From positions 1 to 64,000 of the forward strand of contig DAIDKF010000002.1 in the NCBI GenBank assembly GCA_027450185.1: a stretch of 64,000 nt of DNA, given 5' to 3'. The notes under the pieces are model-generated. The model was not told the origin of the DNA, searched no databases, and saw only the letters and a list, made by a program, of their open reading frames with translations. Origin of the DNA: Granulicella sp. (lineage in GTDB: Bacteria > Acidobacteriota > Terriglobia > Terriglobales > Acidobacteriaceae). The first letter of the stretch is position 1, and each line of letters starts with the position of its first letter. The position numbers and the translations under genes were made by a program. Below, piece after piece: positions 1 through 11,399 of the stretch.

Positions 1-814
1 GCTGCTCGCCTGCCTCGTGCCCGCTCTCGCCGTCTTCGCCTACCTCGCCACCGTCACGCAGATCATGGGCTTCGACAGCCGCTACTACCTCCCTTACGCC
101 CCGCTCATCGTGGTGCCCACTCTGCTCGTGCTCGATCGCTGGCTTGCTTCCAACGCTGCAAACACAGCCATCGCATGGCCCGGCAACACGCTGCGCAATC
201 GCGCCGCTCTCACCGCAGCCATGATGCTCTTCTTCCTCGTGCTCTCCTCGCAGGCCGTACAGCGCATGGTGCGCCGCCTCGTGCATCATTCCCGCTACGC
301 GTACGACGCCGCACAGCTCGACATCACCGCCGCCACCCCGCTTCCCACCACCGATTGGCAGCCCATGATGCTCGCCGTCACCGACGACCTCATCGCCCCG
401 CTCCCACCCGGCGCCACCGTCGCCGCCTCCGAGGTCGGCTACCTCGGCGAGCGCGCCTCCCGCATCAACATCATCGATCTCGCCGGCCTCAACGACACCG
501 ACATCGCTCTCCACGGCTTCCACATGTCGCGCTTCCTCGCACGCAAGCCCGACCTCATCTGGATGCCCCACACCGACTACACCTACCAGCGCGGCGTCAT
601 GTTCTCCGACCCCGCCTTTCTCGCCCAATACGACCTCTACGCCGGTGCCGCCAACTACGGCATCGCCATCCGCAAGGACTCACCCTTCCGCGCGCAGATC
701 AACCACCAGCTCAGCATCTTCTGGTCGCAACTCTATCCCGGCACAGACCCCGCCGCCTACCTCGTCCACTCCGTAACCTGGACCGGCGGAAAGCATCTCG
801 TCTTCAATGAATAG
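1..814 (+). CDS. Membrane glycosyltransferase-like protein, C-terminal part (5' end outside the window)
   Basis: The reading frame is open from the left edge, so the gene starts before the window; the GTG at position 17 is probably internal. The visible part has hydrophobic segments near its beginning and around residues 65-80 (ALTAAMMLFFLVLSSQAV), then a soluble region of about 170 residues. The stretch RINIIDLAGLNDTDIALHGF resembles the conserved region (xIDxxGLND) near the C-terminus of polyprenyl-phosphate-dependent GT-C glycosyltransferases of the AftB/GT39-like type, where the soluble domain is periplasmic. Substrate and role cannot be read from this fragment. It converges on clpB, whose stop is only 9 bp away. 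The family assignment is inferred from that motif and the topology. Confidence 0.6.
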   Translation, partial: LLACLVPALAVFAYLATVTQIMGFDSRYYLPYAPLIVVPTLLVLDRWLASNAANTAIAWPGNTLRNRAALTAAMMLFFLVLSSQAVQRMVRRLVHHSRYAYDAAQLDITAATPLPTTDWQPMMLAVTDDLIAPLPPGATVAASEVGYLGERASRINIIDLAGLNDTDIALHGFHMSRFLARKPDLIWMPHTDYTYQRGVMFSDPAFLAQYDLYAGAANYGIAIRKDSPFRAQINHQLSIFWSQLYPGTDPAAYLVHSVTWTGGKHLVFNE

Positions 815-823
815 CCCGTCCGG

Positions 824-3532
<2,709 letters not shown>

Positions 3533-3579
3533 CTCTATCTCCTGAAAATCCCGAACCCGACAACCGCTTCAGTGTGCCC

Positions 3580-3608
3580 CAGCCATAACAGTTCGATCGT
3601 CATGGCTG
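3580..3608. promoter_or_regulatory. Short inverted repeat upstream of clpB
   Basis: Seven-base arms CAGCCAT and ATGGCTG lie 48-76 bp upstream of the clpB start and could be an operator. CTTCAG/CTGAAG extends the symmetry further out. It does not resemble CIRCE. Short arms make chance occurrence possible. Confidence 0.2.
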
Positions 3609-3659
3609 AAGTACCGCACCGTCCCCGCAAAATCCATCTTCTCGACCAACTCCCAAACA

Positions 3660-3696
3660 ACGGGGCGGACCCGACATCAACCCGGACCCGCCCCGT
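3660..3696 (-). terminator. GC-rich hairpin after hsp20
   Basis: Nine-base arms ACGGGGCGG and CCGCCCCGT lie about 45 bp past the hsp20 stop and upstream of clpB. There is no long U-tract, but the minus-strand sequence that follows includes TTGTTTGG. It probably reduces read-through from hsp20 into clpB. Confidence 0.5.
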
Positions 3697-3739
3697 CCCT
3701 GCTGCAACTTCCTCACCCCAACCTCCGGCAGAGCGACGC

Positions 3740-4234
3740 TTACGCGTTCGCCTCCACCTGCTTCTGCGCAGCCGGCGCTACCTGCACCTGAATCTGCTTC
3801 GGCTGGGCCTCCGGCTTCTTCGCAAACGAGATGCTCAGCACCCCATCCGCGCTGGTCGCGTCCACCTTCTCCGTGTTCACCGTCGAAGGCAGCGTAAAGC
3901 TCCGCACAAAGCTTCCAAAACGCCGCTCAATCCGATGGAAGTTCTCCTCCTTCTCTTCACTCTCGAACTTGCGCTCGCCCTTCACCGTCAGCACACGCCC
4001 TTCCACCCGAATGTCCAGGTCCTCGCGGCGAATCCCCGGAACTTCGAGCTTCAACACCAGCTTCTCTGCATCCTCATACACATCCACTGCCGGCACAAAG
4101 TTCCCTGCCATCAGCGCCTCAGAGGTCTCATCAGGGCGTGCAAAGTCCTGAAAGATCGAGTTCAGCCGGTTCTGTAGCACGGCCACATCATTCAAACCAC
4201 TGCGAAACGGAACAAACCGAGTCAATGTCATCAC
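3740..4234 (-). CDS. Small heat-shock protein, Hsp20/alpha-crystallin family
   Basis: The 164-residue product is an ATP-independent holdase. An alpha-crystallin domain spans about residues 45-140 (NFVPAVDVYEDAEKLVLKLE, then VEGRVLTVKGERK, and RSFTLPSTVN near its end), followed by a Gln/Ala-rich tail. The GVLSI near residue 131 sits where family members have the I-x-I-type contact motif region. Two ATGs are adjacent (Met-Met-Thr) and either may start translation. Its neighbour clpB is on the same strand. Upstream, at 4296-4321, is a perfect 11-bp-arm palindrome that is a candidate heat-shock operator. Confidence 0.93.
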   Translation of the reverse strand: MMTLTRFVPFRSGLNDVAVLQNRLNSIFQDFARPDETSEALMAGNFVPAVDVYEDAEKLVLKLEVPGIRREDLDIRVEGRVLTVKGERKFESEEKEENFHRIERRFGSFVRSFTLPSTVNTEKVDATSADGVLSISFAKKPEAQPKQIQVQVAPAAQKQVEANA

Positions 4235-4537
4235 CCTATCTCCTTGAATTCTTTTCGGTGCGGGCCGGTTTTATCCAGACCCGATACCTGCTTGGATGCA
4301 ACCATAGTCATATGGTTGCATAAAATGTGATTAAATGTCACTCATTTTTTATTCGCCAATTGTAGCTGCCTCCGCGCCGCCTCGCCCTGCATTGCTCATC
4401 CTTATGCCCCACGGTGAAAGCCGGTAACTTGGCTTTACTCTCGCTCTCCACCCCGCATTGTCCCCACCGCCTTCCCCCGCGTATAACCTAGAAACGCCCG
4501 CGTCCCGCCACCCACGCGCAGGCAAACGGAGCAATCC
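4235..4537. other. Divergent intergenic region hsp20 / ggt
   Basis: This 303-bp region separates divergently transcribed hsp20 and ggt. It has an AT-rich centre (about 4315-4365) with the palindrome at 4296-4321, and a possible -10 TATAACCT near 4482 on the plus strand ahead of ggt. I see no RNA gene or further coding sequence. Confidence 0.5.
4296..4321. promoter_or_regulatory. Perfect palindrome upstream of hsp20, candidate operator
   Basis: Arms ATGCAACCATA and TATGGTTGCAT are perfect inverted repeats of 11 bp separated by GTCA, about 62 bp upstream of the hsp20 start. The site does not match CIRCE (TTAGCACTC-N9-GAGTGCTAA) or the HspR HAIR motif. It is short and compact like a dimeric repressor site, with no T-run that would suggest a terminator. 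The regulator is unknown. Confidence 0.55.
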
Positions 4538-6355
4538 ATGCCGAACTCCCCGCACCGCCACCTTGCCGCCCGCTCCGCCACGCTCATTCTGGCCACCCTC
4601 TTCACTCTCGCCACATCCGCTCAAACCCTGCCCGGCCAACCCGTCACCGCCGCCCACGCCATGGTCGTCTCCATCCATCACGACGCCACTGACGCCGGCC
4701 TCCAGGTTCTCCGCGAGGGCGGCAACGCCGTCGACGCAGCCGTAGCCGTCGGCTTTGCTCTCGCCGTCGTCTACCCCGCCGCCGGCAACATCGGCGGTGG
4801 CGGCTTCATGCTCATCAGACCCTCCTCCAGCGCTCTCAACCACGGCCTCCCAACCTTCCTTGACTACCGCGAAAAAGCCCCCGCCGCCGCCTCGCCCAAC
4901 ATGTACCTCGACGCCCGCGGCAACGTCATCCCCCGTCTCTCCACCGTCGGCCCGCACTCCTCCGGCGTTCCCGGCACCGTCGCCGGCCTCACCTACGCCC
5001 AGTCCCACTTCGGCCGCCTCACCCTCGCCCAGGTCATGGCCCCGGCCATCCGCCTCGCTCGCGACGGCTACCTCCTCTCCGCCGAAGAGGCCCGCATGCT
5101 CCACTCCCCCATCCTCACCCAGTTCCCCACCTCCCGCGCCATCTTCCAGCGCGACGGCAACTTCTACCAGCCCGGTGACCGTCTCCGCCAGCCCGAGCTA
5201 GCCGCCACCCTCACCCGCATCGCCGCCGACCCCGCCAGCTTCTACCACGGCGCCCTCGCCGCCCAGACCGCCGCCTTCGAAGCTGCCAACAATGGCCTCA
5301 TCACCGCCCAGGATCTCGCCGCCTATCAGGTCAAAGAGCGCACACCCCTCCTCGGCCACTACCACGGCTACGACGTCCTCACCGCCCCTCCGCCCAGCTC
5401 CGGCGGCATCGCTCTCATCGAAATCCTCAACATCCTCAGCGCCTACAACCTCCCGGCCCTCGGCCCTGACCGCTCCCCCGCCCAGATCCACATCATCACC
5501 GAGGCCTTCCGCCGCGCCTACATGGACCACGCCGACTACCTCGGCGACCCCGACTTCAGCGCCATTCCCCTCGGCCCGATGGCCTCCCTCGCCTACGCCG
5601 CCGCCTGGCGCCAGTCCATCCAGCCCGTCGCGCCCAGCCCCTCGGCCACGCTCGTCCGCCCCGCCGGCTTCCTCCCCTCTCCCCCGCGTCCCGACCCCCT
5701 CCCCCACGAATCTCCCCAAACCACCCACTTCTCCATCGTCGACGCCGACGGCAACGCCGTCTCCAGCACCTATACCCTCAACTTCGGCTTCGGCTCCGGC
5801 GTCACCGTCTCCCCCCTCGGCTTCCTGCTCAACGACGAGATGGACGACTTCGCCTCCAAGCAGGGCGTCCCCAACGCCTTCGGACTCATCCAGGGCCCGG
5901 CCAACGCCATCGCCCCCGGCAAACGCCCTCTCTCCTCCATGACCCCCACCATCGTCTCCGCCCCTCCTTCCTGCACCATCCGTTCCACCGCCTGCACTCC
6001 CGGCAAACTTCGCCTGGTCCTCGGCTCGCCCGGCGGCTCCACCATCATCACCACGGTCGCCAACGACCTCATCTCCGTCCTCGACAACCACCTCGACATC
6101 CAGGCCGCCGCCGACGCCCCCCGCTTCCATCACCAGTACCTCCCCGACATTCTGCAATTCGAGAAGGCCTTCCCCCTCCTCACCATCGACGCCCTCAAGG
6201 CCACCGGCTACATCACCCGGCGCGAGTCCGAGTTCGACGAAAGATCCCCCGGCACCTGGGGCGACAGCGAGCTGATCGCCATCGATCCCACCACCCACCA
6301 ACTCCAGGGCGGCCACGACAACCGCCACACCTTCGGCAAGGCTGCCGGTTACTAA
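4538..6355 (+). CDS. ggt: Gamma-glutamyltransferase (glutathione hydrolase)
   Basis: This periplasmic N-terminal-nucleophile hydrolase cleaves glutathione and other gamma-glutamyl compounds and matures by self-cleavage. The 605-residue precursor has a signal peptide (about 1-29, ending ATSAQ), the large-subunit segment GGNIGGGGFMLIR-like (about 83-95), and the cleavage/nucleophile motif QTTHFSIVD. Thr395 there is the expected new N-terminus and nucleophile. Downstream are STYTLN, LLNDEMDDF (about 430-438), KRPLSSMTPT, and the GSPGGS oxyanion region (about 497-502). The start is supported by GGAG seven bases before the ATG. The gene is a single unit; the next gene converges on it 33 bp downstream. 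Confidence 0.95.
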   Translation: MPNSPHRHLAARSATLILATLFTLATSAQTLPGQPVTAAHAMVVSIHHDATDAGLQVLREGGNAVDAAVAVGFALAVVYPAAGNIGGGGFMLIRPSSSALNHGLPTFLDYREKAPAAASPNMYLDARGNVIPRLSTVGPHSSGVPGTVAGLTYAQSHFGRLTLAQVMAPAIRLARDGYLLSAEEARMLHSPILTQFPTSRAIFQRDGNFYQPGDRLRQPELAATLTRIAADPASFYHGALAAQTAAFEAANNGLITAQDLAAYQVKERTPLLGHYHGYDVLTAPPPSSGGIALIEILNILSAYNLPALGPDRSPAQIHIITEAFRRAYMDHADYLGDPDFSAIPLGPMASLAYAAAWRQSIQPVAPSPSATLVRPAGFLPSPPRPDPLPHESPQTTHFSIVDADGNAVSSTYTLNFGFGSGVTVSPLGFLLNDEMDDFASKQGVPNAFGLIQGPANAIAPGKRPLSSMTPTIVSAPPSCTIRSTACTPGKLRLVLGSPGGSTIITTVANDLISVLDNHLDIQAAADAPRFHHQYLPDILQFEKAFPLLTIDALKATGYITRRESEFDERSPGTWGDSELIAIDPTTHQLQGGHDNRHTFGKAAGY

Positions 6356-6388
6356 CCCACAGACCCACCTCAATCCTGCCGTTGCCCC

Positions 6389-7162
6389 CTACTTCGCCGC
6401 CAGCGCCGCCTCCGCCAGCGGCTCCATGATCGCGTATCCCGCACCATTCGGATGCACGCCATCCAGACTAATCCCCGGCTTCATCCCGCCATCCGGCCCA
6501 GCCATCGCCGTCCAGTAATCCAGATACGTCAGCTTCTCCTGCGCGCAATATCCCTTCATCCACGCATTCAGCTCCTCGATCTTCCCCGCCGGGTCCGCCA
6601 CCGCGGGCCGCCACGGATACGTCTTCACCGGCAGCACGGACGCCAGCACCACGCGAATCCCATTGGCCTTCGCAATCTCCGTCATCGACCGCAAGTTATC
6701 CTCAATCATCCCCAGCGTCGACGGCCCCGTATTCCCCGCAATATCATTCGTCCCCGCCAGGATCACCACCGCCTCCGGATGCAGCGCCACCACATCCTGC
6801 CGAAACCGCACCAGCATCTGCGGCGTCGTCTGCCCGCTGATCCCGCGATTCACATAAGGCTTGCCCGGAAAGAACTTCCCCCCATTTTTCACCCAGCCAT
6901 CCGTAATCGAGTCGCCATAGAACACCACGCGTCCCGCCTCGCTCGCAGGCAGCGCCAAATCCGCCTCCCGATATCTCTCCAACTGCGCCCAATCCTCCAG
7001 CTCCAACTCCATCCGTGCCACCTCCAGCTCCAACCTCTGTTCACTCTCCGCCGCCGCCGGAGCAGCCTTCGCCGCAGCCGCCGGAACACTCTGCTGAGCA
7101 AAGCACCTCACTCCCGCACCCATCATCCCCACCACCACGGCCACACAAACCATCCTTCGCAT
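6389..7162 (-). CDS. Secreted SGNH/GDSL-type lipase/esterase family hydrolase
   Basis: The 257-residue product carries the four SGNH blocks: FYGDSITDGW (nucleophile Ser), NRGISGQTT (Gly), LAGTNDI (Asn), and DGVHPN (catalytic Asp and His). This is the arrangement of secreted GDSL-family acylhydrolases and carbohydrate esterases; the substrate is not predictable. A signal peptide (MRRMVCVAVVVGMMGAG, ending near CFAQQ) precedes an Ala/Glu-rich stretch. I chose the ATG at 7162 because GGGAGAG lies just upstream and the signal peptide starts there; an in-frame ATG 33 bp earlier has no ribosome-binding site. It lies downstream of the M3 peptidase gene on the same strand. Confidence 0.88.
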   Translation of the reverse strand: MRRMVCVAVVVGMMGAGVRCFAQQSVPAAAAKAAPAAAESEQRLELEVARMELELEDWAQLERYREADLALPASEAGRVVFYGDSITDGWVKNGGKFFPGKPYVNRGISGQTTPQMLVRFRQDVVALHPEAVVILAGTNDIAGNTGPSTLGMIEDNLRSMTEIAKANGIRVVLASVLPVKTYPWRPAVADPAGKIEELNAWMKGYCAQEKLTYLDYWTAMAGPDGGMKPGISLDGVHPNGAGYAIMEPLAEAALAAK

Positions 7163-7291
7163 CGCACTCTCCCGTCTCGCGTCTTCAGTTGTCATCGTTC
7201 AGGGGTCGCCTCAACCGTGGGCCGTAGTGGGGAGGCCCCTGCATTTCGCCTCGATCCTCACCACTGCTTCCAGTCTCAGCAAACGCGCACC

Positions 7292-9484
7292 CTACTTCGG
7301 CCCATCCTCCACCAGTCCCCGATCCTTCAGCATCGGCCCGGTCGTCGGCTCCTTCCCCAGCCACGTCGAGTACATCCTGTCCAGATCCTCCGTATTTCCC
7401 CGCGACAGCACCATCTTCCGAAACCGGTCGCCATTGGCGCGCGTCAACCCGCCATGCTCCTCGAACCACTGGTACGCATCATCATCCAGCATCTCCGTCC
7501 ACGAGTACGCATAGTATCCCGCCGCATATCCATTCGCCCAGATATGCAGAAAGTAGCTCGACCGATACCGCGGCGGCACCGCTGCCAGGTTCAGCTTCGT
7601 CTTCACCAGCGCCGCCTTCTCAAACGCGTCCACATCCTGCAACGGCGCACTCGCCGCCAGCATATGCCACTGCATATCCAACTCCGCCGCAGCCAGCGCC
7701 TCGGTCACCAGATATCCCTGGTTGAACTTCGCGGCCTTCTTGATCTTCGCCACCAGTTCTTCCGGCATCGGCGCGCCCGTCTTGTAGTTCACCGCGTAGT
7801 GCCTGAACACCTCCGGATAGCTCGCCCAGTGTTCATTGAACTGCGACGGAAACTCCACAAAATCCCGTGGCACATTCGTTCCCGACAGGCTCGGATACAC
7901 CGTATCCGCGAACGCCCCATGCAGCCCATGCCCGAACTCATGGAACATCGTCGTCACATCCGTAAAGCTGATCAGCGCCGGCTGTCCCGGAGCCGGCTTC
8001 TGGAAGTTCGCCACGTTGTAGATCACCGGCAGCGTACCCAGCAGCTTCGACTGCCCCACAAAATTACTCATCCACGCGCCGCCGTCCTTGTTGTCGCGCT
8101 TGAAGTAGTCGAAATAAAACAGCGCCAGCGGCCTCCCGTTCGTGTCGAACACCTCGAACACCCGCACATCCGGCTGATACACCGGAATATCCTTCCGCTC
8201 CTTGAACGTAATTCCATACAGCTCATGCGCCGCATAGAACACTCCGTCCTCCAGCACCCGATTCAGCTCGAAGTACGGCTTCACCTGCGCCTCATCCAGG
8301 TCATACTTCGCCTTCCGCACCTGCTCGGAGTAAAAGTTCCAATCCCACGCCCGCACCTGGAACCCCGCACCCTCCATGCCGCTGCCCATACCCGCGGTCT
8401 GCTTATCGATCAGCGCCTGAATCTCCTGCTGCTCGCTCTTCGCCTTGGCCGTCGCCGGTCCCACCAGCGCATCCATAAACTTCAGCGCCGCCGCAGGTGT
8501 CTTGGCCATCTGGTCCTGCAGCGCCCACGCCGCATAGTTCGGGAAGCCCAGCAGCTCAGCCTTCTCCGCCCTCACCTGCGCCAGCCGCGCAATCGTCGCC
8601 CGCGTGTCATTCCCATCCTCGCGCTCGGTCCTGGTCCACGAGTCCTCAAACAGTGCCTTTCGCGCCTCTCTCTCGCTCATAAAGGTCAGGTCCGGCTGCT
8701 GCGTCGTATTCTGCAGCGGAATCACATAGCCCGCCGTCCCGCGTTCCTTCGCCGCCAGCGCCGCTGCCTCCATCTGCGCATCGCTCAACCCCGCCAGCAT
8801 CGCCTTGTCCGTCGTCGCATACGCCGCCGCCTTGGTACCCGCCAGCAGCTTGTTCGTAAACGTATTCGAAAGCACCGCCTCTTCCTCGTTCAGCTTCTTC
8901 AGCTTCGCCTTGTCCGCATCGCTCAGTTGCGCTCCTGCCTTCACAAACGCCTTGTAGTCCACCTCCACCAACCGCCGCGACTCCGCATCCAGCCCCAGCT
9001 TTTCGCGCTCCTCATACACCGTCTTCACCCGCGCAAACAATCTGCTGTTCAGATAAATCGCATCCTGCAGCGCGGCCAGCTTCGGCGTCACCACATCCTG
9101 CACCTTCTGCAGCGTGTCATTGGTATTGGCCTGCACCACCCCCTGAAACACCTGGTTCACCCGATTGAGCAACTGCCCCGTCTTCTCCATCGCCACCACG
9201 GTGTTCTCAAACGTCGCTGCCGCAGGATTCTCCGCTATCGTCTCGGTCTCCTTCAACTGCTCGGCGATTCCGGCCTCAATCGCCGGCTGATAATCCGAGT
9301 CCTTGATCCGATCGAACGGCGGTGCCTGAAACGGCAGCGTACTCGCCGCATAAAACGGATTCGCAGGCCCAAACGCTCCTGTCCCATTCGACACTCCATT
9401 CACCGACCCGCCCTGCGCCGCCGCCGCCGTTCCCGCCACCATCGCTCCCGCCATCACCAAACCGCACATCCTCTCCAGCCGCAT
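7292..9484 (-). CDS. M3-family metallopeptidase (peptidyl-dipeptidase Dcp / oligopeptidase type)
   Basis: This zinc peptidase of the Dcp/thimet-oligopeptidase family hydrolyses short peptides. The 730-residue product has a signal peptide (MRLERMCGLVMAGAMVAG, ending AAAAQ), so it probably acts in the periplasm, unlike cytosolic Dcp. The zinc motif HEFGH is at about residues 515-519 (within MFHEFGHGLHG), followed by FVEFPSQFNEHWA, which contains the third zinc ligand region, and YSWTEMLDDDAY with AGYYAY upstream of it near the C-terminus, typical of Dcp. I chose the ATG at 9484 (AGGAG about 14 bases upstream, signal peptide begins there). Longer in-frame starts would overlap asnS. It is divergent from asnS. 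Confidence 0.92.
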   Translation of the reverse strand: MRLERMCGLVMAGAMVAGTAAAAQGGSVNGVSNGTGAFGPANPFYAASTLPFQAPPFDRIKDSDYQPAIEAGIAEQLKETETIAENPAAATFENTVVAMEKTGQLLNRVNQVFQGVVQANTNDTLQKVQDVVTPKLAALQDAIYLNSRLFARVKTVYEEREKLGLDAESRRLVEVDYKAFVKAGAQLSDADKAKLKKLNEEEAVLSNTFTNKLLAGTKAAAYATTDKAMLAGLSDAQMEAAALAAKERGTAGYVIPLQNTTQQPDLTFMSEREARKALFEDSWTRTEREDGNDTRATIARLAQVRAEKAELLGFPNYAAWALQDQMAKTPAAALKFMDALVGPATAKAKSEQQEIQALIDKQTAGMGSGMEGAGFQVRAWDWNFYSEQVRKAKYDLDEAQVKPYFELNRVLEDGVFYAAHELYGITFKERKDIPVYQPDVRVFEVFDTNGRPLALFYFDYFKRDNKDGGAWMSNFVGQSKLLGTLPVIYNVANFQKPAPGQPALISFTDVTTMFHEFGHGLHGAFADTVYPSLSGTNVPRDFVEFPSQFNEHWASYPEVFRHYAVNYKTGAPMPEELVAKIKKAAKFNQGYLVTEALAAAELDMQWHMLAASAPLQDVDAFEKAALVKTKLNLAAVPPRYRSSYFLHIWANGYAAGYYAYSWTEMLDDDAYQWFEEHGGLTRANGDRFRKMVLSRGNTEDLDRMYSTWLGKEPTTGPMLKDRGLVEDGPK

Positions 9485-9647
9485 ACTCGTCACGTCGCTA
9501 CTCCTATCCCCCGACGCTACGCCAAGCCCCCATCTCCGCACAACCCCGCCCCCAGTGGACAGACCCGGTATTCGCCATACCCTTGACCCCTGCCTTTGCT
9601 CGAAGCCAGACGCCGGAAACACCGCACCCGCGTAAACTAAAGTTCCC

Positions 9648-11024
9648 ATGCAAAACACGACGGCTCCGCTCACCACCATCGCTGAAATCGGCCAGCACGA
9701 AGGCCAGCCCATCACCCTCCGCTGCTGGCTCTACAACCTCCGCTCCTCCGGCAAGCTCCTCTTCCCCACCTTCCGCGACGGCACCGGAACCATCCAGGGC
9801 ATCGTCCCCAAGGCCGCTGTCTCCGAGCACGTCTTCGACACCCTCAAGTCCCTCACCCTCGAGTCCTCCCTCACCGTCTACGGCCGTGTCCGCGCAGACT
9901 CCCGCGCCCCCTCCGGCTTCGAGCTCGACGTCGACGACCTCACCCTCACCCAGCGCATCCCCGACTCCACCCCCTACCCCATCCAGCTCAAAGAAGCCGG
10001 CGTCGACTTCCTCATGGAGCACCGCCACCTCTGGCTCCGCACCCCCCGCCAATCCGCCATCCTCCGCGTCCGCGCCACCATCCAGCGCGCCGCCGCCGAG
10101 TACTTCGATACCCACGGCTTCTTCCGCACCGACCCCCCCATCCTCACCCCCAACGCCTGCGAGGGCACCTCCGAGCTTTTTGAGATGGACTACTTCGACG
10201 ACGACAAAGCCTACCTCACCCAGTCCGGCCAGCTCTACATCGAAGCCACCGCCATGGCCCTCGGCAAGGTCTACAGCTTCGGCCCCACCTTCCGCGCCGA
10301 AAAGTCCAAAACCCGCCGCCACCTCACCGAGTTCTGGATGATCGAACCCGAGGTCACCTACCTCGACCTCGACGGCCTCATGGACCTCGCTGAATCCTTC
10401 CTCACCCACATCGTCACCCGCGTCCTTCAGTCCCACCGCGCCGACCTCAAGCTCATCGGCAAGGACGTCTCCAAACTCGAAGCCGTCATCACCTCCACCG
10501 ACCCCGGCGATGGCTCTCAATCTCCACACTCTGGCTTCCCCCGCCTCACCTACGATGAGGCCCACGCCATGCTCCTCGACGCCCACGCCCGCGGCCTCCT
10601 CCCCGCCGCACACACCTACGGCGACGACTTCGGCTCACCCGACGAGACCTACATCTCCTCCCAGTTCTCCAAACCCGTCATGGTCCACCGTTACCCCGCC
10701 GCGGTCAAGGCCTTCTACATGCAGCCCGACCCCCTCGACCCCACCAAGGCTCTCTGCGTAGACGTCCTCGCCCCCGAAGGCTACGGCGAGATCATCGGCG
10801 GCTCCCAGCGCGTCGACGACTACGACCTCCTCAAATCCCGCATCGAATCCCACAACCTCCCGCTCGCGGCCTTCCAGTGGTACCTCGACCTCCGCCAGTT
10901 CGGCAGCGTCCCCCACTCCGGCTTCGGCATGGGCATCGAGCGCTGCGTAGCCTGGATCTGCGGCCTCGAGCACGTCCGCGAAACCATCCCCTTCCCCCGC
11001 ACCCTCAACCGCATCTACCCATAG
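9648..11024 (+). CDS. asnS: Asparaginyl-tRNA synthetase
   Basis: This class II synthetase charges tRNA-Asn. The 458-residue protein has an N-terminal OB-fold anticodon-binding domain (about 15-105; [29 protein letters not shown]), then a class II catalytic core. Motif 2 is [20 protein letters not shown], which with the following MIEPE marks AsnRS rather than AspRS. Motif 3 is [15 protein letters not shown] near the C-terminus. Coding is strongly C-rich on this strand. It is divergent from the M3 peptidase gene. No strong Shine-Dalgarno is visible before the ATG. Confidence 0.96.
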   Translation: MQNTTAPLTTIAEIGQHEGQPITLRCWLYNLRSSGKLLFPTFRDGTGTIQGIVPKAAVSEHVFDTLKSLTLESSLTVYGRVRADSRAPSGFELDVDDLTLTQRIPDSTPYPIQLKEAGVDFLMEHRHLWLRTPRQSAILRVRATIQRAAAEYFDTHGFFRTDPPILTPNACEGTSELFEMDYFDDDKAYLTQSGQLYIEATAMALGKVYSFGPTFRAEKSKTRRHLTEFWMIEPEVTYLDLDGLMDLAESFLTHIVTRVLQSHRADLKLIGKDVSKLEAVITSTDPGDGSQSPHSGFPRLTYDEAHAMLLDAHARGLLPAAHTYGDDFGSPDETYISSQFSKPVMVHRYPAAVKAFYMQPDPLDPTKALCVDVLAPEGYGEIIGGSQRVDDYDLLKSRIESHNLPLAAFQWYLDLRQFGSVPHSGFGMGIERCVAWICGLEHVRETIPFPRTLNRIYP

Positions 11025-11044
11025 CTGACAGGCTGCAAGGTAGC

Positions 11045-11072
11045 GCACCAGACTGCAACTCTGGTCTGGTGC
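11045..11072 (+). terminator. Stem-loop after asnS
   Basis: Perfect 9-bp arms GCACCAGAC and GTCTGGTGC enclose a 10-nt loop 20 bp past the asnS stop. No U-tract follows. It overlaps the first copy of a 19-bp tandem repeat. Confidence 0.4.
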
Positions 11073-11102
11073 TGTTCTGAATATCTGGTGCTGTTCTGAA
11101 TA
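11065..11102. repeat. 19-bp perfect tandem duplication
   Basis: TCTGGTGCTGTTCTGAATA occurs twice head to tail (11065-11083 and 11084-11102). The first copy forms part of the right arm of the post-asnS stem-loop. Confidence 0.9.
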
Positions 11103-11399
11103 TTTTGCTACGGCACAACTTGAGTGCTCTGGCGCTGCGAGAATCAACGGGACTTCCGCCCGGAGGGACTTTTCTTTCAATTTTGAGACCTGCACCACCG
11201 CTGGCCGCTGGTCCTTCCAGCGCTGCAACATCGCACGTTCCGCTGGTGAATCAGCTTCCACCATTGTCCCGCAATTTCTTGCATCTAACCGCCCGCCTCT
11301 CCAGCAACCCATTTATTATCACCAGCTCAAATTGGTGCCGCGATTGCTCCTGGTCTACTGGGCTACGCATCTCAACTCACCTATCGAGGGACATTTTCA

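Larger units (their letters stand above)
11025..11399. other. Intergenic region asnS / PEP-CTERM gene
   Basis: The 375-bp region contains the stem-loop and tandem repeat after asnS. The remainder has no recognisable gene and presumably includes the promoter of the PEP-CTERM gene, with GAGGGA just before its ATG. Confidence 0.5.

Noticed and set aside
3533-4537. CIRCE or HAIR heat-shock elements upstream of clpB and hsp20
   Set aside because: I looked for TTAGCACTC-N9-GAGTGCTAA and CTTGAGT-N7-ACTCAAG and found neither; the palindromes present differ.
5198-6373. A 391-codon Gly/Val/Glu-rich frame on the minus strand within ggt
   Set aside because: Low-complexity shadow of a strongly C-biased gene.
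6452-9586. A 1,044-codon open frame on the plus strand opposite the SGNH hydrolase and M3 peptidase
   Set aside because: Arg/His-rich shadow translation with no signal peptide, ribosome-binding site or motif; the minus-strand genes are clear.
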